From: Trichosphaerium sp. ATCC 40318
Taxonomy: Eukaryota > Discosea > Flabellinia > Trichosidae
Direction: 5' to 3'
Length of the DNA stretch: 64,000 bases
Assembly: GCA_038496445.1 (NCBI GenBank)
Contig: JALMLS010000353.1
Location: forward strand, 124,001 to 188,000
This document shows, piece after piece, positions 48,406 to 59,100 of the stretch. Position numbers and translations under genes: made by a program. Each line of letters begins with the position of its first letter. Position 1 is the stretch's first letter. The notes below the pieces were generated by a model. It was given only the letters and a program-made list of their open reading frames with translations, made no database searches and had not been told where the DNA came from.

Positions 48406-51400
48406 TTAAAGCCTGTCAACTAATTTGCTAAGTTGAGGTACATTTTCAGGCATCTTCTTGCGTTTACGGACTTCAGCAACGATTTTAGTCGCTAGGTTTT
48501 CTTCTTCGGCAAGAGGATCTTTGTCGATAATAGCCCAGTGCGAGAAAATCATAGTTGGGAAGCCTTTACCGTGAGTTGCTTCTCTCAAAGCAGCAGTAAA
48601 TCCGAAGCTCTCAATGACGGGGACGTATCCACGAAGTACGTACATTGGAGTACCTTCTTTGGGGACTAGAAGAGAGGTGTCAGTGTTTGATTTATAAAGT
48701 GTTACTGCGTACTCGCTTCCTCTTCATAACCACGTCTTTTTTGTATCACAGCACGTGATTGAGATAGCTCACTGAAAGGACATTCAATTTCAACAAGGTA
48801 CCATGGTTCCATTATCCTAGGACGTGCGCACAGTTGGGCACCGTGCATTGCTCTTCTAGTAGGTGTACAGATTTGGCTAGGTCCACGATGATTGGAATCA
48901 GGGTGAAGTTTGGCGTCGATGAGGTTGAATCTTACTCCACGAAGAGGTTCTGCGCAGAGTATACCATGAGCTGCAACACCAGAACTGAATTCTGAAGTTA
49001 TGTAGCCTTCGGCTTCGTTCAAGTATGAAATACCGGAAGTTGTATTGACAACAACATTAGGGCCTGTATTTTCTGGTCCATAACCCAATATGCGTTGTGC
49101 TTCTACTTTATTCCATCCGTATTCTCTCGATAGTAGAGAAGCGCGAGCCTTATTGGTGCCTTCTTTTTCGAGAGTGCCACTGAAGAAAGAAAGTTAGAAA
49201 ACTGTCTAACATAAGTTTGTGAAAGTGTATTCTTGTACTTACTCGTCGATTGCTTTTATTGTCTTTTCGTCAAGAGGTTCGGCAGTGAATTTCAGTCGGT
49301 TGAGTTTATTCGATGACTTGGCTAGACATTCTTGGGTTGACTTTGCTGTTACAGTTTCAGAGAAACTGACCAAAGGTTTCGAAGTGACAATGTCAATTCC
49401 GTCACCAAGGAATTTTCTCAAGTCGTTCAAGCTTGTTTCGAGATGAAGTTCTCCAGCTCCGGCAATGATGTATTGACCTTTTTATAGTGTTAATTTTTAT
49501 AATAGAAGCGTGTCAAGTACATACCAGTTGAGTCATCGACAAAAGTCTTAAGGCAAGGATCTGCCTTAGTGAGTAATTTAAGGCAATCATTGAATTTCTT
49601 TCTCTGGCCTTTATCTTTTGGTTCTACTGCCACTTGTACGATAGGACTTACACTGAACTTCATAGGAGCGATAGGGTACGCTGTTGGACCATCAGTAACG
49701 GTACCTAGAGGCAAAGATAAGCATCCAATACAAATAAAGAAAGCAGTTTTTTTGGTAAGTTAATAGTTTCATACCTGACTTGAGTAGATACTTGTCTATA
49801 CCAGCAAGACCAACGATGTTACCACAAGGTATTGAGGAGCATGCTTCGTAGTCTTTACCTCTGAGAAGGAAAGAGTTGCTTATAGAAGCCTTTCTTATGC
49901 TCTTAGAGCCAGGTTCCACAACGTCTCCTCCCAGCACCAAAACTTTAGCGCCGGTTTTGACAGTACCAGAAAAGACTCTTCCATAGCAAATCTAAATTGG
50001 GAAGTTAGAATATTACGTAATAAAAGCGCTAGGTGTGTATTGCATACGAAGTTACGGTAGTTTTGAGTTGGAACTTGTTTTGAAACGAAAACATGAGAGG
50101 TCCATTTGGATCAGCTTCACGGATTGCTTTTGCATATTCGTCGTCCTGAGGACCAGTGTATAGGTTCAATACACGATATTTCTGGGCTTCAACAGGTGAA
50201 GGCAGGTGCTCAATCATCATATCTAATTATAACAATCAGCACGTGACAAGAAAGGGTTCGTATTACTAAAGAAAAAAAATTTGATTTACGTACTTCCTAT
50301 GTTTTCTCCAGCAGGAAGCCATTCCATTAGTATTGCTTTAGCAAGTTTAGATCCGCGGAATTCCTTTTCGAATTGTTTGAGTTTAATACCCCAATTATCA
50401 CAGAACTTTAACAGTTTCTCAGTTTCATTGGCTTCAGCCCACTTGTATACATTTTGTATTGGCTTTAGGACCATCTAGCAGAAAGACATGTTAACTAAAT
50501 TGTAACAATGCTATAGAGAGCTTTGCGTCGTACCTTGACAAAATAACGTTGAAGAGGTTTACCAGACTTACTGACACCAGTGCTGTTAAATTTCTTTGTT
50601 TCGGGATCATAAAATTTATTGCCCCATAGTCTACGAAGGACTTTTTGAGGGTCAGCACCCATTTTTTTTGCTAGCATCTTAGCATAAGAAGGTAGGGTGA
50701 ACGCCCAACCCATTTTACCAGAACCTTAAAGAAATAAATGAGCAACAGCACAAGTATTTTTCAAAAAGTTCTCATTTTTTTCTCTTTTTGTTTCTTGCAC
50801 GTACCAAAAGACATGGTTCCCTTTAAAGGATGAACTGATACATCACCGAGTATTTCATCTTCGTATGTACTAAACAGGTTGTTCATCTGTGCTGCGATGC
50901 TTTCGAGTTGAATGTAGATGTCTTCCAGATCCCAGTCCTTTATTATGCAGAGGTCTACTTTATTAACATGCAGGACGGGGCGGATACGCTCTCCTAGAGC
51001 TTGGCGAGTTACAGTTTCGGTTTGTACCGATGCGCCCTTAATGACATCTACGACGACGAGTGCGCCGTCACTACAACAAAAACGTGAGAACAATACTTGA
51101 GCACCAGTAATAAAACGGTTTTTCGAACAAAAATCCTGTTTAGTTTTTCGTCACTCTTAACACGTACGTTATTCTTAGAGCTGCCGTGACTTCCGATGAA
51201 AAGTCCACGTGCCCGGGAGAATCGACAAGATTAATCAAGAAGTCTTCTTTGTCTTTGTTAAAAACTAGAGAAACTCCAGTAGATTTGATCGTAATAATAC
51301 GTTCTTGTTCTTCTTTTGTGGTGTCCATACCACGTTTTTCACCCACATCTTGCTTACGTATCATACCAGAGCGGTACAAGAAGTTATCCACAAGTGTAGT

Positions 51401-51607
51401 CTTGCCATGATCGACATGGGCTATAAAAAGAGTGTAAGACTTGAGAAGAAACAAAGCAAGAAAGCTCAAAGTGTGTAATGGAAGTACCGATTACAGATAA
51501 GTTTCTGATGTTTTTCTGATTTGCGAGTTGTTTCGTTATTGTTTTCTGAATGAGAGTTAGAGAAGAGAGTCTTTGTGTGTCACGCTAGGAGATATAGTGT
51601 TTACCAT
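48406..51607 (-). CDS. EEF2: Translation elongation factor 2
   Basis: eEF2 drives ribosomal translocation with GTP. The coding start appears to be a single-codon exon: ATG at 51605-51607 is followed directly by a GTAAAC intron, then [18 protein letters not shown]-domain motifs are clear: [38 protein letters not shown]. Domain II and III segments follow ([31 protein letters not shown]). The domain IV tip reads [13 protein letters not shown]: the His modified to diphthamide is kept, but the usual HRGGGQ is HRGPSQ. It ends [16 protein letters not shown]. Length and colinearity match the family throughout. It has many short introns. Confidence 0.95.
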
Positions 51608-52033
51608 GTTTTTAGTGGCTGTTTCCGGTTTTTTCGTCGTGCGTAGTTTAGAAGGTAAGAAGATTCTTCAGAGTTACTACAGTCGTCCATTAACTAGTCA
51701 AAAAAGACTAATTTGTTGTTGTATTATTAGATGTTGTTGATTGAGTTGCCTCTTTGTGAAAAAGAAGATATCAGTTTTATTTTTTTCAGAAATTTCTTCG
51801 ATTCAAAATCGATTGTTTCTGTGAAGTACAGTGGTTGTGAGAATATCTCTTGAATACCAACAGTTTTGTATACGATAGCTTAACTCTTACGTGCAGGCAT
51901 GGTTCAAACTTATTGTAAGCAACACCTGCGAAAATAAGTAGTAAGAATCAAAAACATTTCTTTGAAAATAGTTTTATTTGATTTACTTTGACTTTTTTCT
52001 TCCTTGCTTGATTGCGACGGTGGTTGGGTAAAT
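51608..52033. other. Intergenic, eEF2 upstream region
   Basis: About 425 AT-rich bases between the eEF2 start and the next stop. No RNA gene, repeat or CACGTG seen. Confidence 0.3.
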
Positions 52034-53323
52034 TTAAACAACTATTACAGCTTCCTCTACTTTGATACGCTTTACAGCTCTCTTGATTTTGCTCCTTTGA
52101 ACTGCTGATATTCTTCTCTTTGGTGGTTTTTCTACTCTTTCTGCATCCAACTCGTTGTCACCGTTTGTCACGGCACATAGGCTAAGGCTACCTTTTTCTC
52201 CTCTGTCTATGACCAAATCCATCTTCGATAAAGGCTTTAATGGCTTGTCAAACACCCAAACGCAAGAGCGCTTTGGTAGACCGTGAGCGCCTTTTTCTCG
52301 CTTGAAACCGACGATCTTGACATTGTATGTTTGCGCGAAGGTTTCTTGAAGAGCACGCATGTGCTCGGAATCTTCTGTCATAGCAAACCCAGAAACGTGT
52401 ACATGGTGTCCGTAGTTCTTAAAGTTTACTAGCAAGTAGTTTTCATGCTCACGAAGGAGGGAGAGGATACGTTTTGCTATTTCTTGGTCTTCTTTAAAAA
52501 CTACGATAAAGTCACAATCGCCATTGTCTTCGAAGTTTGTCGGTGTCCTATGTGATGAGGTGTAGAATATCTCCGATATACGTTCTCTAAGCTCATTTCC
52601 TATATTACGTATTTGAGGAATACGGTGGTTGACAGGTGTCACTTCAATTGTGTGATACTTTTCTTGGTTAGCCTGACAAGAATAAGTCCACTGTTCGATA
52701 ATTTCTTGGATTATGGGTTGCTGCTGACGTCTTGGGCGTTGATGAGAATGTCTATTGCCTGCAACAATCTACAGAAAGGTGTAAGATAACCTTACTCTAG
52801 AACAAAAGCAGACCATGTCAACGTCTGTGTCGTTCTCTTCACATTCTTCTTGTGAAGAATTGGAGGTAACACTCTATAGCGTAACTAAGTCAGTAAATTG
52901 GTTTAGCATGGATTGTTTCCGTACGTTTTCGCTTTGTTCATTATTAAAATATGAGTACACAAGGTTTTTAACGTCTTCGCCATAAGTTGCTTGTCCTCTC
53001 AGAAACAAGTCACGCAGTTTATTTCCTACTTTTATTGTAACACCAAACTGACGACAGTAAGCCCCTCTCAACCGGCAATACTTTCTTCTTGGAGGTAGAT
53101 CCACAGGGTTGAGTTTTTGAGCCAAGTAACACCAAAGATATTGTTTTGCTGTAAAATGACTAGCAACAGTTGTTATATCATCAGGCACGTGTCCATTTAA
53201 AAAGTCTGCGGCTTTGACACTTTTTATGGTTTGCGAGACGTCTTCGCGGTTGGGAAAGGCCCAATGACCTTTACGAGGAAGTTGCATGCGTGAGGTATCA
53301 TAGGGCTCGCGATCAGTGCTCAT
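52034..53323 (-). CDS. Unknown protein with basic C-terminus
   Basis: Not recognised. The start at 53323 gives MSTDREPYDTSRMQLPRKG. The first exon holds a helical block (SHFTAKQYLWCYLAQKL, RRKYCRLRGAYCRQFGVTI, GEDVKNLVYSYFNNEQSEN). A GTACGG intron removes an apparent in-frame TAG at 52874 and joins SEN to an acidic stretch (SSQEECEENDTDVD). After a second intron come a Gln-rich segment, then an alpha/beta-looking part (CDFIVVFKEDQEIAKRIL, NYLLVNFKNYGHHVHVSGF) and a lysine/arginine tail (KPPKRRISAVQRSKIKRAVK). The tail looks like a nuclear signal. Three exons, all frames consistent. Confidence 0.6.
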
Positions 53324-53591
53324 CACAAGTAGTATTGTTGATTTTAAGTTTTTAACGGTTAAAAAGTGTACGAAACTTGACTTGCAGTAAAATCACTAGC
53401 GGTACAACAAAGTTACGCCATTGAGGCATAGGTACAACCTTGTTGTTCCAACGGTATTTTTTTTCTCACGTGACTTTTCCATAAAAAACAATGGACCGAA
53501 CACTGAACCCAAAGATTGTAACATTTAATTGGGAGGTATTTATTTTATTCTTTGGTAAGCGTAACAATAGTTGATTTGAGGAAGGCTATAT

Positions 53592-55096
53592 TTAGTTGCC
53601 TGTTACAGGAAGTTTATGAGAAGTACCACCCCATTTAGCATAGTCGATCCTGTAAAATGGAGCGAGTTGGAAGATACCTTGAAACTTTTTATCAGGCATA
53701 TCCTTGTCGAGTTTTGGGAAGCTGAACGTCCAGTACTTGGTTTTGGATCTAAATAAATACAGTTAATAATTGAAGGCTTGATAGATGTATCGTATAGCGT
53801 ACTCTCCAGCTGGAATATGACCAAAGTCAAAAGAGACGACATCTAGATCCATACTAACACCACCAGTTGACATACTTTCACTATGGAATGGAGAGTTTTC
53901 ATCAACATCAATGATAACTTTGCAGTCGCGGATAGGGATTGGGAGCTTGTTGGTGAAGGTGACGGATTCTCGGTATACAGTATTGTCCTTGAGATTAGGA
54001 GGTACAATGTACTCAACCTTGGTAGCACAATCTTGGACGCAAACAGTTAGGCCTCTTCCACCTGGGTATACAATTTCCCAAAGTTGGTTGTCGGCGTTTG
54101 TTCTGTCTTCCTGAACAATTTGAGTCTCTGGAGCGTCTGATGATCCAGGTACAGTTAGAGCTTTACCTGATCGCACATTAACGAATACAACATCTATTGA
54201 GTAAGGTTAGATGAAGCGCAAAAGTGTTGAGAAAAAGCAATTGTGAAGCATGACTCTTACGTTCGCCTTGAGCTTCAATGTAGAACTGTTGGTTGTCTCC
54301 ATTGTGGTAATGATACTCAATTAAAGGCGCACCATTTTCAGTGCTAGCACCGCAAATATCCAAAACCTAGCGGGGAAGTAAGTCAATCAGACAAAAAACA
54401 AGAGGCCTACAAAGAAAAAAAAACTGAAAAAAAAAAAAGTGTACCTTTCCTGAGAAGTGACATACGATCTTATAGATTGGTTTCTCGAACGTACCACCGA
54501 CTTTTTCAGCAGTAAATAGCTGGTTATCATACGATGACTTTTTTCGACCATATTGGATAACTGGAGTACTGTCGGCGTTGTCAAAGTACTTACAGTCCAT
54601 AACCAAGCCGCTGTGCTTGTTTCTAATGAAAATAGGACCAATTGATTTTTCTCCAATGCTGGGCTTGTTTTTGTTTCCAGGTTCCATTGTACGCTGCGTA
54701 GAGAACATCCACTCACCGAGAACACTAACCCATACAAGATAGTATGTTGTGCCCTTCCACTTGAACGTTATTTCTTCCTCAAGGCCATCGGCGTTTCTAT
54801 TCTTAAAAGTGAGGTTTGTTGCATCTTCACCATTCACTTTGAGCCATTTCAGAGATGTCTTGGTCCAGCTTCCCTGCGCAGAAGTTAGTGAAGTGAGTTG
54901 GCTACCTCATGCAGATACTATGAAGTAAGAAGAACGCGTTTCCCTTGAAACTAAGAACAAAGAAGAACAAACTTTTAACAGTTTTAGGCACCACGTGCAT
55001 TCAAAAAACTACACGTGCCTTGGTAACGTCGAAGCATGCTGTTAATGTCAAATCGCCGAACGTGTAAGTATACTTGTAATCTCCACCTTCGCTCAT
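53592..55096 (-). CDS. Cytosolic ricin-type beta-trefoil lectin-like protein
   Basis: The start at 55096 (MSEGGDYKYT) has no signal peptide. A first beta-rich domain (FGDLTLTACFDVTK, GTTYYLVWVSVLGEWMF) is followed by three beta-trefoil units with the ricin-B pattern of a G-x-V/A-L/M-D strand and a terminal QLF/QQF/QLW: SGLVMDCKYFDNAD..YDNQLF, GKVLDICGAS..DNQQFYIE, GKALTVPGSS..ADNQLWEIV. The C-terminal domain (FTNKLPIPIRDCKVIIDVDE, FDFGHIPAGEYAIRYIYQ) looks immunoglobulin-like. QxW motifs usually bind galactose-type sugars. The first intron (54874-55018) is GC-AG. No toxin domain is present. Confidence 0.7.
54874..55018 (-). other. GC-AG intron, donor GCACGTG (lectin gene)
   Basis: DVTK joins GSWTKTSLKW in phase 0 only with the donor AAG|GCACGTGTAG and acceptor CTGCGCAG. 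The GT option inside the motif shifts the frame. This intron also contains a second internal CACGTG. Confidence 0.75.
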
Positions 55097-56329
55097 GTTT
55101 TTATGCTTGTAAGAGTTGTTGTTGTTGCGTTTGTGGTTAAATTATGAAGCAAAACATGTTATCCAAATGAATGTGTTGCCGTTGACCGACAAATTTATTC
55201 AGATAAGAGTCAAACGTTGAATCTGTCAACGCGTGTTGTTATGTTGAGCAAACTGACTTCTGTAAAGGACCACCTGTAGTGACATGCTGCAGAGAAAATA
55301 TTGTGTGATTTCGCTCATCTAGCTTGCTACAATTGCGAGCGTTTTGTGATTGACTTTTCAAAAAACCCATGTCACTACTCTCACATTGCCAAGACGTTTG
55401 TATTTCCTTTTCTTTGCTAACAATTGTAGTCTTGGTTGTATTTGAGTGGTTTTTATTTGAAGCTTTGAATTATTGGCCAGGTTTGAAACTAACGAGCTGC
55501 AGCTCCCAAGTTAACTTTTCAACTGTAGGCCTACTGTTTTTTTTTCAAACAAGATTGTGGTCATAATTATAATACAGATGTATAAAGAGCCATTCCTTTG
55601 AACCCAGTATCGTAGCCTAAGACAACCTTAGAACATCTAGTCTAGTAATAACTGGTACAGTAATGACATTGTCAATCCAAAGGATTCACAATAAAGAATT
55701 AAAGTAGATGGAGAAAATCCAGTTGTTTTGCTTTTATAATTAAAGCAGGTACGTTAAATTCGTCTATCAGATAATATGTTCCTAACACTTGCAACAACTT
55801 CCCAGCCATTGCTCTCATCATCACTCCAGGTAATGATAGCAGCCGAGACTAAAGTCTATAGCAAGTTCTGAGGCACGACATCAACGTTGCCATTTAATTG
55901 TAAGTTATACTAATTGCATGTTCGTCAGGTGCGCTATTATTTGGTATTTGCTCTGAATATTAATTTAGCCTGCACAAGTGAAGACTTCCTCACAAAGACG
56001 ATTGAGAACTTAGACAACTTGTTGTCAGAAACTTCCAGTAATTCGGCTAAATCAATTCGCTGAACTATTAACACAATATCTTTTGAAAAAAAATCACATG
56101 TTCTCATAGTACTATAAGAACATAGAGGTACCTCTATACGAGTTGATTCAGAAGCGCACTTGTAGTTGGTTTTTTTTTTTTTGTGTTTTTTAAGCAACAA
56201 GTCGACTAATTGTGTTTTCGTATTCCTGTAATAGTTTACAATCGTGCCGTTATTAAAACCATATAATACAATACAGCCCAACAACTGCTGCTTTTGATTC
56301 TTCTTAAAAATCAACCACAGCTATAGAAA
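55097..56329. other. Long intergenic stretch upstream of two genes
   Basis: About 1.2 kb. The 55100-55740 part shows nothing I trust. The 55754-56107 minus strand holds a possible small gene listed separately. Confidence 0.3.
55754..56107 (-). CDS. Possible small gene, unknown
   Basis: From ATG 56107: MRTCDFFSKDIVLIVQRID, LAELLEVSDNKLSKFSIVF. After an uncertain intron the frame AHLTNMQL joins TLVSAAIITWSDDESNGWE and VVASVRNILSDRRI, then TAA at 55754. The last exon looks truly coding. The joint between the first two parts would need a very short intron, so the gene could be decayed. Confidence 0.3.
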
Positions 56330-58279
56330 ATGAACGCATTACTTATCTTAATAGCGACTTCAATTTTATGTACTTGTACGGCTCTCTATCTCCCTCATTG
56401 GAATATACTAGTTCTACCTTGTTAACATTCTAATTAATAGCGTACGCTCTAAGTGCAAACGAGTGGGGTGACCTACGAGAACTTGGTGTTGAAGAAACTC
56501 TAGTAGACGGTGAGGATATCTACACCCCTTTCGTTGCTGCTGGAGATATCACCGGTCAAGGCCCTACGATTTGTGTAGTATCTTCGATTCAAATTACCGA
56601 CAAACGCGTTGTCAATGATCCGAGTGGTATATCTGTGGTAGTACAGAGTATGACTCGAAAATCTACTTTAAGAAATTGGCTAATTGTGTTTTAGGTTTAG
56701 GTTCTAACAAAACGGCCGTATTCCGCTTCTCGGGCATAGACAAACCACATGGCGTTGTGTATGGGCGTAATGAATTCGCATTTGTTTATTGCAAAGGGAA
56801 AATTAATAAGCGTGGTTTGGGTGCATTAGGATGTTGGATGAGATTTGTAAATGCAAACGAATCAGGAGTGCGTTGGTTTTTTTTTTGGTGACTACCTAAA
56901 TTTAAAGTCCTTTCTTTGATCACGTGATAGACGCAACAAATGAGACTTTTAGGCTTACTTATTTGTTAGATATTTGAGTTATCAGAACCAATTCAGTTTA
57001 TGTTCTCACAGGTGGTGGCTCCGCTCATATATGGGTTTTTTTACGATCAAAGTGAGGCAGAGTACTTTTTTTTTGCGTAAGTACTAATGAAAGTAGCTTC
57101 CAACATGTATGTCATTGTGAATGACTTTAAAAACTCTGGGACAGTTTCTCCTATATACGTTGATGCAGTATCAAGGGATATCAGATTTCCAATAAATGAA
57201 CCAAACGCTGTTGTCTGTACGTGATAAAAAAAACCGATGGCAGATGAATAGTTACTAACTTTTTCTCCGAAGTCTCAAGATCTCGAATTTCTGGCAGCGA
57301 TGCAACAGTGGGAAAAGATGGATGTATTGTATCTAGTTTCAGAAAAGACTCCTCTGAATATGGTATTGTACGGATAACATCAATAAAAGGCAACGAAACA
57401 GTAAGTAAAACAATAAAACTCAATACAGTTCACATTATATCTTTACATTCCCTAAACACTGTCTAGTTCGCTTTTGAACATATTATCATAAATACTACCA
57501 ACTTCATATCAACAAACATGGAACTAGCTTACGATCCAATATCAGAACGTTTCGCTTTGATTTATGGAGAAATACAGTTTAGAATGCAAAGTGCTCAAGC
57601 AAAATTGTTGCTCTTTACTACCACATGTGAAGTTAATGCAACAGTTACAATCATTGACACTATGAACATAACCTCGGATTTTGCGCGTGGATACTTGGGC
57701 TTCTCGCTTGATGTATCATATTCAGCGGAAAGTTCGTTCGTTGCAACATACGCCAATGGCTCTGATACAACACACATGGTCGCAATATCGGGATCATCAA
57801 TTGTTGATAGCCCCCTGCCAGTCAACATGTTTACTGAATCTTTCCTTCCTCGTATAACATGGCTTCAAGGACCTTCTTCGTGTGGACTAGGAGTTGTAAG
57901 TCATCAACGTCTGTTTGATAAGAACCTCTTTTGTATTAAGTTATTTTTCTAGATTGTAGCTCAGACAGTTCCCAGTGACTGTAACTCAACAACATCTTAT
58001 ATTATTGTTGACGAATCACTTAACATATTCACATGTCCACCAACAACTGAGCCTCCAACAACTGGACCTCCTTCTGACGAACCAAGCACTGAGCCTCCTG
58101 TTAGTCAACAGCCAGCAGAAGAACCAACCACAGACTCGCCAGCTACCGAAACACCTATGAGTACCACACCTCCAACAACTGTATCGCCTTCAACAATAGC
58201 TCCTAGTAGTGGAAGCGATACCTACCATTTCATGAACTGTACCTTTTTCTTGATTACTCTATTAGCTGTACTTCTGTAA
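56330..58279 (+). CDS. Second mucin-like surface protein, probable GPI anchor
   Basis: The start at 56330 begins a signal peptide (MNALLILIATSIL) whose frame continues after a GTACTT intron into SYALSANEWGDLREL. The ectodomain is beta-rich with N-glycosylation sites (GLGSNKTAVFRFSGIDKP; FAFVYCKGKINKRGLG; MELAYDPISERFALIYGEI; VSYSAESSFVATYANGSD). A Thr/Pro/Ser tail follows (TTEPPTTGPPSDEPST, STTPPTTVSPSTIAP), then a hydrophobic end (CTFFLITLLAVLL) consistent with GPI attachment. Same plan as the gene at 34748 but with a shorter, less regular Thr/Pro tail, so the two may be distant paralogs. Confidence 0.7.
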
Positions 58280-58350
58280 TAAAACGAATAAAGTCTTTAC
58301 AGAAAAGTCCTCGACTGAAAACCTTTGAATCCTTGTTTTGGTTCTTGAAA

Positions 58351-58878
58351 ATGTCAGAAGCAACAAAAGCTACAGTACATCGTTATATCCGGCCAGTTAG
58401 TATCCGCGACGCAGAGGCTATCGCTAAACTCTATAACTACTATGTCAAGACCGCTATAGCTACTTTTGAGGTCTCAACAGTTTCTGCGTCTGAAATGGCG
58501 AATAGGATAGCTGAAACAACTAAAACATATCCGTGGCTTGTCTATGATGATGGAGAGATACGAGGATATGCTTATATAACTAAATGGAAGAAGAGAAAGG
58601 CGTACTACAAGTCAGGAGAGATAACTCTATACGTTGATAAGAATAACAAGAAAAAAGGAATAGGTTCAGCTCTTTATGCTTCTCTTTTAATAAAAGCACG
58701 TGATATAGGATTACACGTGTTACTAGCGGGTATATCTTTACCTAATAGAGGTAGTATCGCAATACATGAGAAGTTCGGTTTCAAAAAAGTAGGCGTGATA
58801 AAAGAGGTTGGATACAAGTTTGGAAAGTGGGTAGATGTTGGATATTGGCAACTTATTCTTCACCACTCTAGTCTGTAA
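58351..58878 (+). CDS. GNAT acetyltransferase, PAT-like, intronless
   Basis: A 175-residue single-exon gene starting at 58351 (MSEATKATVHRYIRPVSI). It matches the GNAT fold of the phosphinothricin-acetyltransferase-like group: IRPVSIRDAEAIAKLYN, ATFEVSTVSASEMANRI, ITLYVDKNNKKKGIGSALY with the acetyl-CoA pyrophosphate loop (KKGIGSAL), and FGFKKVGVIKEVGYKFG near the end. Enzymes of this group acetylate small amines; the substrate is unknown. The family is mainly bacterial, and the lack of introns beside intron-rich neighbours suggests transfer. It starts only 72 bases after the mucin stop. Confidence 0.88.
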   Translation: MSEATKATVHRYIRPVSIRDAEAIAKLYNYYVKTAIATFEVSTVSASEMANRIAETTKTYPWLVYDDGEIRGYAYITKWKKRKAYYKSGEITLYVDKNNKKKGIGSALYASLLIKARDIGLHVLLAGISLPNRGSIAIHEKFGFKKVGVIKEVGYKFGKWVDVGYWQLILHHSSL

Positions 58879-59100
58879 CGTTCATCATAAAAAACAACTT
58901 TGGGGTTCAAGTCAAGGCACTCATGTGAAGTAACACTTATGCTAGTGTCAGAAAAGTACTTCGCATAAGCAAATAACACAAACACGTGGACATTTCCAAC
59001 GGCAATGATTAGTGTTATGACTAAATGCAAGTAAACAATGAACAAAACAAATTCTTTTCACTTTATTTTTGATAATGGAAACAAATAACAAATGACTGTT

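Noticed and set aside
52874..52876. In-frame TAG suggesting a split gene or recoding near 52874
   Set aside because: A GTACGG donor shortly upstream and the acceptor GCTATAG remove it and join the frames, so no stop is needed.
53592..55096. Ricin-like toxin
   Set aside because: Only the sugar-binding trefoil repeats are present. There is no signal peptide and no catalytic toxin chain.
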